This document shows, one piece after another, positions 17,567-25,773 of a stretch of DNA of 64,000 bases. Under the pieces are notes generated by a model, which saw only the letters and a program-made list of their open reading frames with translations, was not told the origin of the DNA and did not search any database. Position 1 is the stretch's first letter, and each line of letters starts with the position of its first letter. The stretch is taken from positions 124,001 through 188,000 of the forward strand of contig NZ_JBPPLZ010000006.1 of NCBI RefSeq assembly GCF_051535235.1, written 5' to 3'. Both the position numbers and the translations under genes were made by a program. This stretch comes from Nitrobacter sp051535235. Its GTDB lineage: Bacteria > Pseudomonadota > Alphaproteobacteria > Rhizobiales > Xanthobacteraceae.

Positions 17567-18213
17567 GTATCCGGGTGGGCCAGTTCGAGGATCTCGATAT
17601 GCCTCGTGACGAGAACCTGCTCTGGCAGGGCCGGCCGGATGCGCGTGCTCTGGCGGTCCGGGTGTTTCACGTCCGGCTGGTCGCGATCTACTTCGCGCTG
17701 CTGTCTGCGGCACGGGTCGTGATTGACGTCTCCGACGGCAGGTCATGGTTCGATGCCGCGATGGCCGGGTCGCAATTGGCCATTCCGCTCGCGGTCGGGC
17801 TGGTCCTGCTTTGCGGACTGGCGTTGCTCTATAGCCGCACGACCCGGTACAGCGTGACCAACCGGCGTTTGTTGCTGCAATTCGGTGCAGTGCTGCCGAT
17901 GACGCTCAACATCCCCTTCAAGCAGATCGCGAGCGCTGCGGTGAAGGAATACGCCGACGGTACCGGCGATCTGCCCATTGCCGTCATCAGCGAAAAACGA
18001 TTGGCGTTTCTGTTGCTGTGGCCGCATGTGCGACCCTGGCGGCTGACGAAGGTCGAGCCCATGCTTCGCTGCGTGCCGGACGCGCGCAACGTCGCCGATC
18101 TTCTGACAAAGGCACTGACAACCGCGTCCTCGCCGGCGCCTGAGCCGGTCGTTACCGCAATGCCGGTGCCGCAGCCGGCAGAGGTTGGCTCTGTTGTCGC
18201 GACTGCGGCGTAA
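17563..18213 (+). CDS. puhB: Photosynthetic complex assembly protein PuhB
   Basis: A 216-residue protein needed for reaction centre assembly in Rhodobacter. The start is GTG 17563, overlapping the puhA stop (GTGA); ATG 17599 is a weaker alternative. The sequence has the family's LLWQGRPDARALAVRVFH, two or three membrane helices (IYFALLSAARVVI and LAIPLAVGLVLLCGLALLY) and a PH-like segment after SVTNRRLLLQFG. Its C-terminus becomes Ala/Pro-rich. AGGAGGAG right after its stop is the ribosome site of puhC. Confidence 0.92.
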   Translation: MSIRVGQFEDLDMPRDENLLWQGRPDARALAVRVFHVRLVAIYFALLSAARVVIDVSDGRSWFDAAMAGSQLAIPLAVGLVLLCGLALLYSRTTRYSVTNRRLLLQFGAVLPMTLNIPFKQIASAAVKEYADGTGDLPIAVISEKRLAFLLLWPHVRPWRLTKVEPMLRCVPDARNVADLLTKALTTASSPAPEPVVTAMPVPQPAEVGSVVATAA

Positions 18214-18223
18214 GGAGGAGACG

Positions 18224-18682
18224 ATGAGCGCAGCCCGTGCCGAAAGAATGGTTCCCCGCGGGGCGATCCTTGGAGCAGCCGCGCTGATCGGATTCTCGCT
18301 TGTCCTCGCGAGCGTTAGTCGATTAACGGGCATCGGCGCGGTCCGAGCCGACTATGCAAAGACGGTGCAGAGCATGTCGGTCCGGTTCGAGGATCGCGCC
18401 GATGGCGGCGTTGCGGTGATTGCGCCCCGGAGCGGCGCGGTCGTCGGGGTCGTACCGGCAGGAACCGACGGCTTCGTCCGCACCGTGCTGCGCAGTCTCG
18501 CCTTCGACCGCCAGCGCTACGGTGTGGACGCAGGGCCGGCCTTCGTCATCGCCAAGTGGTCGGATGGGCATTCCACCATCGAGGATCCTGCCACAGGTCG
18601 CCGCGTCGATCTTGCGGCGTTCGGCGCTGTCAACATGCAGGCCTTCCAACACGTGATCGCCATGCGAGGTAACAGGCCATGA
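18224..18682 (+). CDS. puhC: Photosynthetic complex assembly protein PuhC
   Basis: A 152-residue protein with one N-terminal membrane helix (about residues 13-35, GAILGAAALIGFSLVLASVS) and a periplasmic-side soluble domain. PuhC helps organise RC-LH1 in Rhodobacter. ATG 18224 was chosen because a strong AAGGAGGAG lies 5 nt upstream; the frame is open further upstream but only inside puhB. FEDRADGGVAVI and GTDGFVRTVLRSLAFDR fit the family. The stop overlaps the next gene (ATGA). Confidence 0.9.
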   Translation: MSAARAERMVPRGAILGAAALIGFSLVLASVSRLTGIGAVRADYAKTVQSMSVRFEDRADGGVAVIAPRSGAVVGVVPAGTDGFVRTVLRSLAFDRQRYGVDAGPAFVIAKWSDGHSTIEDPATGRRVDLAAFGAVNMQAFQHVIAMRGNRP

Positions 18683-18984
18683 CCCTGCTCCGGAGAGTGG
18701 AACCCCGTCGCTTCGATGTCGAATGCACGATTGAAATCGAGCAGACCGGCGAGAGTCTGCATGCTCATGTCAGTCTCGACGGCGATGTCGATATACGCCC
18801 CGGCGACCAGGTCACCATTCAGGGTGCGCCGGTCCGGGTCGCATTCGGTGACTGCGTCCAATTGCGTCGCACCGCCACGGTCGTGCGCGCCGGCGCGCTC
18901 AAGCGCTTCATGACATACGTCGCCGGCTATCTCGAACTCACTGAACTCTACGAAGTCAGCTTCTCGGACGGGAGGGCATCATGA
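18679..18984 (+). CDS. Conserved-looking orphan in the puh-acsF operon
   Basis: A 101-residue soluble protein, no signal peptide and no membrane segment. Predicted character is mostly beta: ECTIEIEQTGESLHAHVSLDGDVDIRPGDQVTIQGAPVRV looks like a small barrel, followed by RTATVVRAGALKRFMTYVAGYLELTELYEVSF. I recall genes of this size between puhC and acsF in Rhodopseudomonas/Bradyrhizobium clusters, but I know no assigned function. Its ATG overlaps the puhC stop and its stop overlaps the acsF start, so it is translationally locked into the operon. A helper role for the aerobic cyclase or RC assembly is a guess from context. Confidence 0.8.
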   Translation: MTLLRRVEPRRFDVECTIEIEQTGESLHAHVSLDGDVDIRPGDQVTIQGAPVRVAFGDCVQLRRTATVVRAGALKRFMTYVAGYLELTELYEVSFSDGRAS

Positions 18985-20045
18985 TTGCGATCGAAGGCGG
19001 GACCCGGACATCGTCGAGCACCGACATGGCGAGCGAGGACACCATCCTCAGCCCGCGCTTCTACACGACCGATTTCGACGCCATGGACCGGCTCAACGTC
19101 GATCTCGTACGGCGTGAATGGGACGCCGTGATCTCCGATCTGCGTGCTGACTTCAATCGCAAGCATTTCGTCAAGACCACGGAGTTCGAGAAGGGGTTCG
19201 ACGAGCTTCCGGACGATCTGCGCAAGGAGTTCAAGGACTTTCTGGTCAGCTCGCTAACGGCGGAATTTTCGGGCTGCGTGCTCTATGCCGAGATCAAGAA
19301 GCGCATCAAGAACCCGGATATTCGCGAACTGTTCACCTATATGAGTCGCGACGAGGCGCGTCATGCCGGTTTCATTAACGAGATCCTGAAGGATCACGGC
19401 ATCGGGGTTGACCTCGGCTTTCTGACCAAGGTCAAGAAATACACCTATTTCAAACCGAAGTTCATCTTCTATGCGACCTATCTGTCGGAGAAGATCGGCT
19501 ACGCGCGATACATCACGATCTACCGGGAGATGGAACGCAATCCGGACCGGCAGTTTCATCCGATCTTTCGCTGGTTCGAGAGATGGTGCAACGACGAGTT
19601 CCGCCATGGCGAAGCCTTTGCGCTGCTGATGCGCGCCGATCCCAGCCTGCTCAGGGGTTACAACAAGCTCTGGATCAAGTTCTTCCTGCTCGCAGTGTTC
19701 GCCACCATGTATGTGCGCGATCACATGCGGCCGGCCTTCCATGCGGCGCTTGGCGTAAGTTCGACGGACTACGACATGCGGGTGTTCAGGATCACCTCGG
19801 AAATCTCGCGACAGGTGTTTCCTGTGCTGCTCGATATCGATGACCCGCGCTTCCTGGCCGGCCTTGAACGGCTGCGGAAGAATGCGGAAGCGATCGCCGA
19901 CGCAAAAGCGCGCAGCGGACTGGCTGCGCGCTTCAGGCGCGTCGTCCTGCCGCTCGCGGCAGCCGCTGCCTTCTTCCGGCTGTTCATGCTGCCGGCCAAA
20001 AGCAACGAGTTGCCGCGCGAGATCAGGCTTCAACCTGCTTGGTGA
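18981..20045 (+). CDS. acsF: Mg-protoporphyrin IX monomethyl ester oxidative cyclase (aerobic)
   Basis: A 354-residue di-iron oxygenase that forms the isocyclic ring E with O2. Ferritin-like iron-binding motifs are visible: ExxH in SRDEARHAG near residue 124 and NDEFRHGEAF near residue 208, with TAEFSGCVLYAE supplying a further glutamate. Hydrophobic stretches in the C-terminal third suggest membrane association. It starts within the overlap with the preceding orphan gene. Presence of acsF indicates pigment synthesis under oxygen; the anaerobic bchE cyclase is not in this window. Confidence 0.96.
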   Translation: MIAIEGGTRTSSSTDMASEDTILSPRFYTTDFDAMDRLNVDLVRREWDAVISDLRADFNRKHFVKTTEFEKGFDELPDDLRKEFKDFLVSSLTAEFSGCVLYAEIKKRIKNPDIRELFTYMSRDEARHAGFINEILKDHGIGVDLGFLTKVKKYTYFKPKFIFYATYLSEKIGYARYITIYREMERNPDRQFHPIFRWFERWCNDEFRHGEAFALLMRADPSLLRGYNKLWIKFFLLAVFATMYVRDHMRPAFHAALGVSSTDYDMRVFRITSEISRQVFPVLLDIDDPRFLAGLERLRKNAEAIADAKARSGLAARFRRVVLPLAAAAAFFRLFMLPAKSNELPREIRLQPAW

Positions 20046-20057
20046 TGGGAGCCTGTC

Positions 20058-21071
20058 ATGGGCGCACTTGCAATCGCAATTCCTTACGTTCTCTTCGTTT
20101 GGTGGTTTTCGACAGGCACGGTGCTGCTGCTGGTCGGGCTGTCGTTGCGGCACGGGGCAGTCCTGAAAGCGGGGACGGCAGTTCTGTTCGTGGCCTCGCT
20201 CGCGGGACTCACCGCCAGCAGTCAGATAACGAGCGCCACAGGCGCCTATTGCGTCTTCACCTGCGCTATCCTGCTGTGGGGCGCCGTCGAGATATCGCTG
20301 CTGGCGGGCTGGATCACCGGCCCGCGGCCTGAAGCCTGCCCACGCGATTGCTCCACGGTCGATCGCGTGTGGTTTGCGCTGCAGGCGACCGCCTATCATG
20401 AGTTTGCCCTGATCGCGACGGCAAGCCTTGTCTTCCTTGTGACCTCAGGCGCGCCCAATCAGCTTGGTTGGTGGACATTTGCGGCGATGCTGTTGTTGCG
20501 GCAAAGCGCCAAGATCAATCTGTTTCTCGGCGTGCGCACGCTCAACGACGAACTGATGCCGGCGCAGGTGAATTTTCTTCGGAGCTATTTTGCGCGCAAG
20601 CCGATCAATGCGCTGTTTCCGCTCTCGGTGACGCTCGCGACCGCGGCCGCGGCGTGGCTCGCCGTCGCTGCTAACGATGCGGGATCGGATTTCGAGGCGC
20701 TGTGCTACGCGCTGTTGGCAGCGCTCGTTGCGCTGGGAGCGCTCGAACACTGGTTCATGGTCCTTCCGATGCCGGTGGTCGACCTCTGGCGCTGGAGTGT
20801 CCGCTCGCAGAAGCCGGTCGCGAATGTTCCGGAGCCGCCGGCACGGCCGGTTCTCGCGGTCATTCCCGGCGGCGGCGGTGCGGCGCCTGAACGGCCGGCT
20901 GCGAAAAGTGCCGCTTTTCTCGAAAGGCAACGCCTGGAAGACCAGTTTCGTCAGGCCTATCGCGAAAGCAAGGCTGCCGGCGCTGTCCAGATCGTGTCGG
21001 GGCATGTCGGCGCTGTCGAACAGGACGCGTCATTGGGTTTCAACCGGACAGCTGAGGGGAGATCGCCATGA
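20058..21071 (+). CDS. puhE: Photosynthetic complex assembly protein PuhE
   Basis: A 337-residue integral membrane protein of the PuhE (DUF3623, photosynthetic complex assembly protein 2) type. About seven hydrophobic segments run from residue 5 to residue 245, with the family-like block LRQSAKINLFLGVRTLNDELMPAQVNFLRSYF at about 150-180. The last 90 residues are cytoplasmic-looking and contain EFRQAYRESKAAGAV. PuhE influences bacteriochlorophyll supply in Rhodobacter. It starts 12 bp after acsF and overlaps the hemA ATG by 4 bp. Confidence 0.88.
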   Translation: MGALAIAIPYVLFVWWFSTGTVLLLVGLSLRHGAVLKAGTAVLFVASLAGLTASSQITSATGAYCVFTCAILLWGAVEISLLAGWITGPRPEACPRDCSTVDRVWFALQATAYHEFALIATASLVFLVTSGAPNQLGWWTFAAMLLLRQSAKINLFLGVRTLNDELMPAQVNFLRSYFARKPINALFPLSVTLATAAAAWLAVAANDAGSDFEALCYALLAALVALGALEHWFMVLPMPVVDLWRWSVRSQKPVANVPEPPARPVLAVIPGGGGAAPERPAAKSAAFLERQRLEDQFRQAYRESKAAGAVQIVSGHVGAVEQDASLGFNRTAEGRSP

Positions 21072-22279
21072 ACTACGAAGACTATTTCCGCCGCCAATTG
21101 GATGGTCTCCGCCGCGAGGGCCGCTATCGTGTTTTCGCCGATCTTGAGCGCAAGGCCGGTTCATTCCCGCGCGCCATGCATCACACGCCGTCCGGCCCGC
21201 GCGAAGCGACGGTGTGGTGCTCGAACGACTATCTCGGAATGGGGCAGCATCCGGAGGTTCTGGCTGCGATGCACGAAGCGCTCGATCGTTGCGGCGCCGG
21301 CGCCGGCGGCACGCGCAACATCGCCGGCACCAATCACTACCACGTTCTGCTGGAGGCGGAACTGGCCGAACTGCACGGCAAGCAGGCGGCGCTGCTGTTC
21401 AATTCCGGCTATGTCTCGAACTGGACGACGCTCAGCACCCTGGCCTCCCGCATGCCGGGCTGCGTCATCCTGTCGGACGAGCTGAACCACGCCTCGATGA
21501 TCGAAGGCATGAAGCAAAGCCGTTGCGTCACGCGGGTGTTTCGGCACAACGATGTCGCCGATCTGAAACGCAAGCTCTCTGACCTTGATCGCGATGCGCC
21601 CAAGCTCGTTGCGTTCGAGTCGGTCTATTCGATGGACGGCGACATCGCGCCGATCGCAGACATCTGCGATGTCGCGGATGAACATGGTGCGCTGACCTAT
21701 CTCGACGAGGTGCATGCCGTCGGTCTGTACGGGCCACGCGGCGGCGGCATATCGGACCGCGAGCGGCTCACTGACCGCCTAAGCGTCATCGAAGGAACGC
21801 TCGCCAAGGCGTTCGGCGTTATCGGCGGCTACATCACAGGCTCTCACACCCTCTGCGACTTCGTTCGCAGCTTCGCCTCGGGATTCATCTTCTCCAGCGC
21901 ATTGCCGCCGGCGGTCGCCGCCGGAGCCTTGACCAGCATCCGTCATCTGAAGGCAAGTTCGCAGGAGCGCGAACGACACCAGGAACGCGTCGCCACCTTG
22001 CGGCGCCGGCTGGATCAAGCGGGCGTGCAGCATCTCGACAATCCAAGCCACATCGTGCCGGTGATGGTGCGCGATCCCGTCCTCTGCAAGCAGATCAGCG
22101 ACACGTTGCTCGATCGTTACGGCATCTATGTGCAGCCGATCAATTACCCGACCGTCGCTCGGGGTACGGAACGCCTGCGCATCACGCCGTCGCCGCTTCA
22201 CTCCGACGAGGACATCGACGCGTTGGTGACGGCGCTCTCCGAGATCTGGGCTGAGGTCGGGTTGGCGCGTGCCGCCTGA
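21068..22279 (+). CDS. hemA: 5-aminolevulinate synthase
   Basis: A 403-residue PLP enzyme that condenses glycine and succinyl-CoA, the first step of tetrapyrrole synthesis in alphaproteobacteria (Shemin pathway). The PLP lysine is Lys247 in GTLAKAFGVIGGYI; VWCSNDYLGMGQHPEV, GAGAGGTRNIAGTNHYH and TYLDEVHAVGLYG are classical ALAS blocks. It is the last gene of the superoperon, translationally coupled to puhE, so ALA supply is tied to pigment production. Whether the genome has a second hemA cannot be seen here. Confidence 0.97.
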   Translation: MNYEDYFRRQLDGLRREGRYRVFADLERKAGSFPRAMHHTPSGPREATVWCSNDYLGMGQHPEVLAAMHEALDRCGAGAGGTRNIAGTNHYHVLLEAELAELHGKQAALLFNSGYVSNWTTLSTLASRMPGCVILSDELNHASMIEGMKQSRCVTRVFRHNDVADLKRKLSDLDRDAPKLVAFESVYSMDGDIAPIADICDVADEHGALTYLDEVHAVGLYGPRGGGISDRERLTDRLSVIEGTLAKAFGVIGGYITGSHTLCDFVRSFASGFIFSSALPPAVAAGALTSIRHLKASSQERERHQERVATLRRRLDQAGVQHLDNPSHIVPVMVRDPVLCKQISDTLLDRYGIYVQPINYPTVARGTERLRITPSPLHSDEDIDALVTALSEIWAEVGLARAA

Positions 22280-22285
22280 CGCCGG

Positions 22286-22309
22286 TCCGGACCCATGACG
22301 AGGTCCGGA
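22286..22309 (+). terminator. Hairpin after hemA
   Basis: TCCGGACC - 8-nt loop - GGTCCGGA, a perfect 8-bp stem starting 6 bp after the hemA stop. There is no clear T-run after it (TCGACGTCTCT), so it may be a processed 3' end or a weak terminator of the superoperon. Confidence 0.4.
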
Positions 22310-22340
22310 TCGACGTCTCTAAAAGCCGCGGAAGGACCCG

Positions 22341-22772
22341 TTACTTCGGCGCGCCTTCCAGATGGCCGCCGCTGTCCGGCCCCGATCCGCTCGTAGAGCC
22401 GGTCGGAGCCTTACGGCTATCCGGCGACGGATTTTGCGGTTGATAGGGTTTCGGCGTGTTCGGGTCCGTCCGTTCGGTCGACAATTGATTGTTGCGTTCC
22501 GTGGCTTCCGACACGGCCGTTCCCGAATGAGAACGGTATCCGAATGTCAGGAGCGTCATCCCGATCAGGGCCACGGCGAGCAGGCCGAGGAGTTCTGCGC
22601 CTGCGCCGGAGGGTTCGACGCCGCGCGATGTGCCGTCACCCCCGAGTGCATAAGCCGCAGCCTCACGGTTGCGACGTGATCGCAGGAAGGCAAGAAAGAA
22701 TCCCGCTGCGACGATGACGCCTGCAGCCAAGGTGAAGAACATAAGCCAGCTCAGGGGCGTATCTCCGGTCAT
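22341..22772 (-). CDS. Two-helix membrane protein with Pro/Ser-rich tail
   Basis: A 143-residue protein of unknown function. Residues about 8-30 (LSWLMFFTLAAGVIVAAGFFLAFL) and 60-80 (AGAELLGLLAVALIGMTLLTFGY) are hydrophobic; the rest, after YRSHSG, is a low-complexity tail rich in Pro, Ser, Asn and Gly (TPKPYQPQNPSPDSRKAP). ATG 22772 was chosen because GGAG lies upstream (TTGGAGAATGCC); an upstream in-frame start at 22844 lacks this. A GGAAC-N16-CGTA element lies 30 bp upstream. No homologous family recognised. Confidence 0.7.
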   Translation of the reverse strand: MTGDTPLSWLMFFTLAAGVIVAAGFFLAFLRSRRNREAAAYALGGDGTSRGVEPSGAGAELLGLLAVALIGMTLLTFGYRSHSGTAVSEATERNNQLSTERTDPNTPKPYQPQNPSPDSRKAPTGSTSGSGPDSGGHLEGAPK

Positions 22773-22801
22773 GGCATTCTCCAAAAGAGTTTCGGAGTGT
22801 C

Positions 22802-22826
22802 TACGCCTCGGATGCCGGAGTGTTCC
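22802..22826 (-). promoter_or_regulatory. EcfG-like (general stress sigma) promoter candidate
   Basis: On the minus strand GGAAC (22826-22822) is followed after 16 nt by CGTA (22805-22802). The alphaproteobacterial EcfG consensus is GGAAC-N16/17-CGTT, so one base differs. The element sits 30 bp upstream of the ATG at 22772, a suitable distance. Prediction only. Confidence 0.35.
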
Positions 22827-23401
22827 TACGGATAACGGTTCCAATTATCGTCCGGCTTCCCGGCGCTATCCAGGGAAGGGAAACCACGGTGACCGATCGT
22901 GAAGGAACCGCTGGTTGCCGAACGCGCTGATGCAGGTCGCGTCCAGATCGCCATGTTCGCTGCCATGAGGTGGCGCGCAACAGGCTCGCGGAGGCGGGAC
23001 CACGATCGCCGAACCGACGCAATTGCGTATCGATCCGCGCGATGTCCGGAAAAGAGATAATCGATCGCGCCCAAACTGAGTTGAAAACTGCCTTGGCGGG
23101 CATCGACACGCGAAGGGCCGGCTATCGGAGACCGCTGTATGTCGTGAAGCGGGTCTCTTCTCGGATACGCCGGGGGCTACCAGATCCCCGGCGCACCGTC
23201 GGTCGATTTCTTGTTCGGCGCGTGCTGTCGTCGATCGCCGCCGGAGATAATACAGCAGCGCATCCGCTGCACCTGGCTGCCTGCTGCCTACATTTCCGGG
23301 CGGCGGCGTCACATTCACGAAAACGCGGCCGAACCGCCATCAGCGCATATCAAAAGCCGATTGTGATCGGAATACGCGCTGGTCATCGCTCAAGAGCATT
23401 G

Positions 23402-23430
23402 TCCGGCTAGTGGAGTTCCACTTAGCCGGA
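23402..23430 (-). terminator. 29-bp near-perfect palindrome after the CsbD gene
   Basis: TCCGGCTA-GTGGA and TCCAC-TTAGCCGGA form a 12-13 bp stem with a single bulged base and 2-nt loop. It begins 6 bp after the csbD-like stop on the minus strand. No T-run follows, so it may act as a stabilising hairpin rather than a classical terminator. Confidence 0.4.
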
Positions 23431-23436
23431 AGATGC

Positions 23437-23685
23437 TCAGTACCCCATCCAGCGGGGCGGTTCGTTCAACTTGTCAGGCCAGGTCAGAGCCTTCGTCGAA
23501 TACCAGTTGTCGACTTCCTTTTTTACGAAGTCTGTTCCCCACCCGTAACGCTGCTGCAGCTTTTTCTCGAGTTGCTCCTTGTTGCCAGCGATCTCCCAAA
23601 GGTCGTCGAAAGTGAACTTGCCCCACTGATCTCTGACCTTGTACTTGACCTGATCCCAGTTTTCTTCAATCCGATTCCAGTCCAT
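23437..23685 (-). CDS. CsbD-family stress protein
   Basis: An 82-residue hydrophilic protein with the CsbD-like pattern MDWNRIEENWDQVKYKVRDQWGKFTFDDL followed by IAGNKEQLEKKLQQRYG. Small CsbD proteins are widespread general-stress proteins of unknown biochemical role. The ATG has an excellent GGAGGA 6-7 nt upstream. A GGAAC motif at 23741-23737 (minus strand) lies upstream but its -10 partner (ATTT after 16 nt) is poor. Flanked by unrelated genes. Confidence 0.85.
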   Translation of the reverse strand: MDWNRIEENWDQVKYKVRDQWGKFTFDDLWEIAGNKEQLEKKLQQRYGWGTDFVKKEVDNWYSTKALTWPDKLNEPPRWMGY

Positions 23686-23833
23686 TTTTTAGTCCTCCTC
23701 CATGGTAGCGAAAGAGAAATCGGTCCCTGCACATTTGTTCCGGGGTCAAATGGTCGCACCCTGAATGAGGAGGTCGGGTTTGCTGCTGCGCCTGCGAAAG
23801 CGATTGCTGGATGGTCATGTCGGGAGACGTTGA

Positions 23834-24532
23834 ATGATGCAGAAGACCGGAAGCGGAAAACACAAGACGTCCTATCCGGACCCGGATGCGACCGAGTTTG
23901 TTCACGATCGCGAAGAGTACAGCGCCCCTGACCTCCCCGAACGGTTGAGCAATCCCATGCGGGTCGACCTGGGATTGCTGGCGCGGATCGACGCGGCCAG
24001 AAAAGCAGGCGGGCCGGTCGGCGAGCACTCGGTCTGGTCGCGATGGTACGACTCCCAGGTCGAGGAATTGCGCGGCCGGTGGATGGCGCTGTTCGACTTC
24101 TACAAAATCGCCGCGCGATCGCCCGAGGATGCCTGGATGCAGCTTGCGACCGCTTTGGCGCGCGATTTCGTTCCGGGCCTGCTGGTGGAAAATGTTTTTC
24201 CGACCCAGGATCTTCTCATTGAACAGGCGCGGCTTTTCACCCTGATCACGGAGGTGTCGGAAGCCGTGCGCGCGCGGCGCGGCGAGGCGAGCGATCATGT
24301 TTCGGAACGAGCGGTGCTTGAGGAGGACTTTTTCAACGAGCAACCGTGGAACGCCGAGTTGTTTGGAAAGAAACCGGACAGCATCGATACGCTGGTGACG
24401 AGGTTTGCGCGGGAGAAGGAGCGCTTCGCCAGATTGCTGATCGAGCAATATTGGTCCAAGGCCGCGATCCTGTCCTTCTTTGCCGATTCCGGTCTTGAAG
24501 CGCCCGAATTCATCGCCGATCTGCCGACGTAG
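23834..24532 (+). CDS. Unrecognised soluble protein
   Basis: A 232-residue protein with no signal peptide, no membrane helix and no motif that I recognise. The first 40 residues are charged and likely disordered (KTSYPDPDATEFVHDREEYSAPDLPERLSNPM). The remainder looks alpha-helical, with VWSRWYDSQVEELRGRWMALFDFYK and REKERFARLLIEQYWSKAAILSFF as the most ordered stretches, spaced by acidic segments. Start ATG 23834 (or 23837) follows GGGAGA. It is alone, divergent from the CsbD gene, with 322 bp of non-coding DNA behind it. Codon use looks native. Confidence 0.75.
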   Translation: MMQKTGSGKHKTSYPDPDATEFVHDREEYSAPDLPERLSNPMRVDLGLLARIDAARKAGGPVGEHSVWSRWYDSQVEELRGRWMALFDFYKIAARSPEDAWMQLATALARDFVPGLLVENVFPTQDLLIEQARLFTLITEVSEAVRARRGEASDHVSERAVLEEDFFNEQPWNAELFGKKPDSIDTLVTRFAREKERFARLLIEQYWSKAAILSFFADSGLEAPEFIADLPT

Positions 24533-24854
24533 GGCTTCGGGACACAGCCTCGAAGGGGTTCAAACGGATTTAAGGGGCGAGTTTGTCGAGCGCCGCTGCC
24601 GTTTTCTGAAACGGCCGACCTGCGTGAAAATCACACGCCGGGCACGGGTTAGACAAAACGCGTGCCGATGCGTTGGTACCGCAGCCTGAAACCGGCAAAA
24701 GAGGCTACGTCCATCATCCCCGTAGCGGCCGGTTGTCACCCGGCGTGTGCGACCGACAACGGAACTGACTATACGACGGCCTCATCGGCTTTTCCATCGC
24801 CATGACACCGGAGCGGGCGCGAACGACCGCACCGCAACCGGATGCCCTCGTCAT
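24533..24854. other. 322-bp convergent intergenic region, nothing assigned
   Basis: Lies between the 3' ends of the unknown gene and the amidase gene. I looked for RNase P RNA, tmRNA and tRNA features and found none. No strong T-tailed hairpin is apparent. Confidence 0.4.
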
Positions 24855-25646
24855 TCAGGAGCTTGTCTCGCGTGATGTCGCGTCGGCCGCGTCCGGCAGG
24901 CTCTCGAGCAGGGTTTGCAACGTCTTCAGTGTCGATTGATCGGCGACGCCGTCGACACGTTCCGGCCGGAAGTGACGCTGAAAGGCCGTCACCACTTCCG
25001 CGGTCGTGTTGTCGAATGTCCCGCTCGCCTTGATGCCGTAGCCGTATTGCGACAGCGCCTGCTGAAGCGCGCGGACGTCGTCGCCCTCGCTGCCGGTCTT
25101 TATCACCTCGCCCGGCACGATCGGTGCCGGCTGGACCCAGTGCCCGACGCCGGAATCCGCCAGCGCGTGCCACGGAAATTTTTCGCCGGGATCTTTCTTG
25201 CGTGAAGGCGCGACGTCGGAATGCCCGACAACGCGCCAGGGCGGAATGTCGCGCCGAATAATGATGCCGCGGCACAGCGCGATGACGGCGGCGATCTGCC
25301 GGAGCGGATAGTCCGGATAGCCCCAATCATGGCCGCGATTGACGATCTCGATACCGATCGAGCAGGAGTTGATGTCCTCTTCGCCGGCCCATGAGGCGAC
25401 GCCGGCGTGCCAGGCCCGCTTGACCTCCTGGACGCACTGCACAACGCGGCCGTCCTCGAGCACGACATAATGTGCGGAGACGTCGGTGCCGGAGGTGCAC
25501 AATCGGGCCAGCGCGCCTTCGACGTCGGGCATCCCGGTATAGTGCAGCACAATCATGTCCGGCTGCCGTCCTTTGGCCCGGTCGCCGAAGTTCATGGAGG
25601 GCACGGTGTCGGAGACCACCGATGAGTCCGGGATGAAGGTCGGCAT
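24855..25646 (-). CDS. N-acetylmuramoyl-L-alanine amidase with peptidoglycan-binding domain
   Basis: Zinc amidase of the AmpD/AmiD type (amidase_2 fold) that cleaves the lactyl-alanine bond of muropeptides. The catalytic domain shows VLHYTGM (first zinc His), RAWHAGVASWAG, NSCSIGIEIVN and VVGHSDVAPSRKKDPGEKFPW (second His and Asp/Lys). A C-terminal PG_binding_1 domain is visible (GDDVRALQQALSQYGYGIKASGTFD...AFQRHF). ATG 25646 gives 263 residues and MPTFIPDSS, the usual start of this family. The frame extends up to ATG 25805, which would add a hydrophobic, signal-like stretch with PGCCMLSG; that longer form cannot be excluded. It lies upstream of and opposite to the dcw cluster. Confidence 0.85.
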   Translation of the reverse strand: MPTFIPDSSVVSDTVPSMNFGDRAKGRQPDMIVLHYTGMPDVEGALARLCTSGTDVSAHYVVLEDGRVVQCVQEVKRAWHAGVASWAGEEDINSCSIGIEIVNRGHDWGYPDYPLRQIAAVIALCRGIIIRRDIPPWRVVGHSDVAPSRKKDPGEKFPWHALADSGVGHWVQPAPIVPGEVIKTGSEGDDVRALQQALSQYGYGIKASGTFDNTTAEVVTAFQRHFRPERVDGVADQSTLKTLQTLLESLPDAADATSRETSS

Positions 25647-25773
25647 TCCAGCGATAGCCTTGGGGACCGGGAGAGGGCGTCGACGTCTGGGGTCGGAATA
25701 AGCGTATGCGGACGAACCTGATAGCATGCAACAACCCGGAACAGATAGGAGAACGGCCCGCGGCGTGAAGCGC

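Larger units (their letters stand above)
22773..23436. other. 664-bp intergenic stretch, no convincing gene
   Basis: Short open frames on both strands overlap one another and none has a credible ribosome site, composition or recognisable motif. The stretch holds the likely promoter of the gene at 22341-22772 at its left end and the near-perfect 29-bp palindrome 23402-23430 at its right end. I see no tRNA or known ncRNA pattern in it. Confidence 0.5.

Noticed and set aside
22866..23410. Small genes in the 22.8-23.4 kb gap
   Set aside because: Several mutually overlapping frames on both strands with Arg-rich, low-quality translations and no ribosome site.
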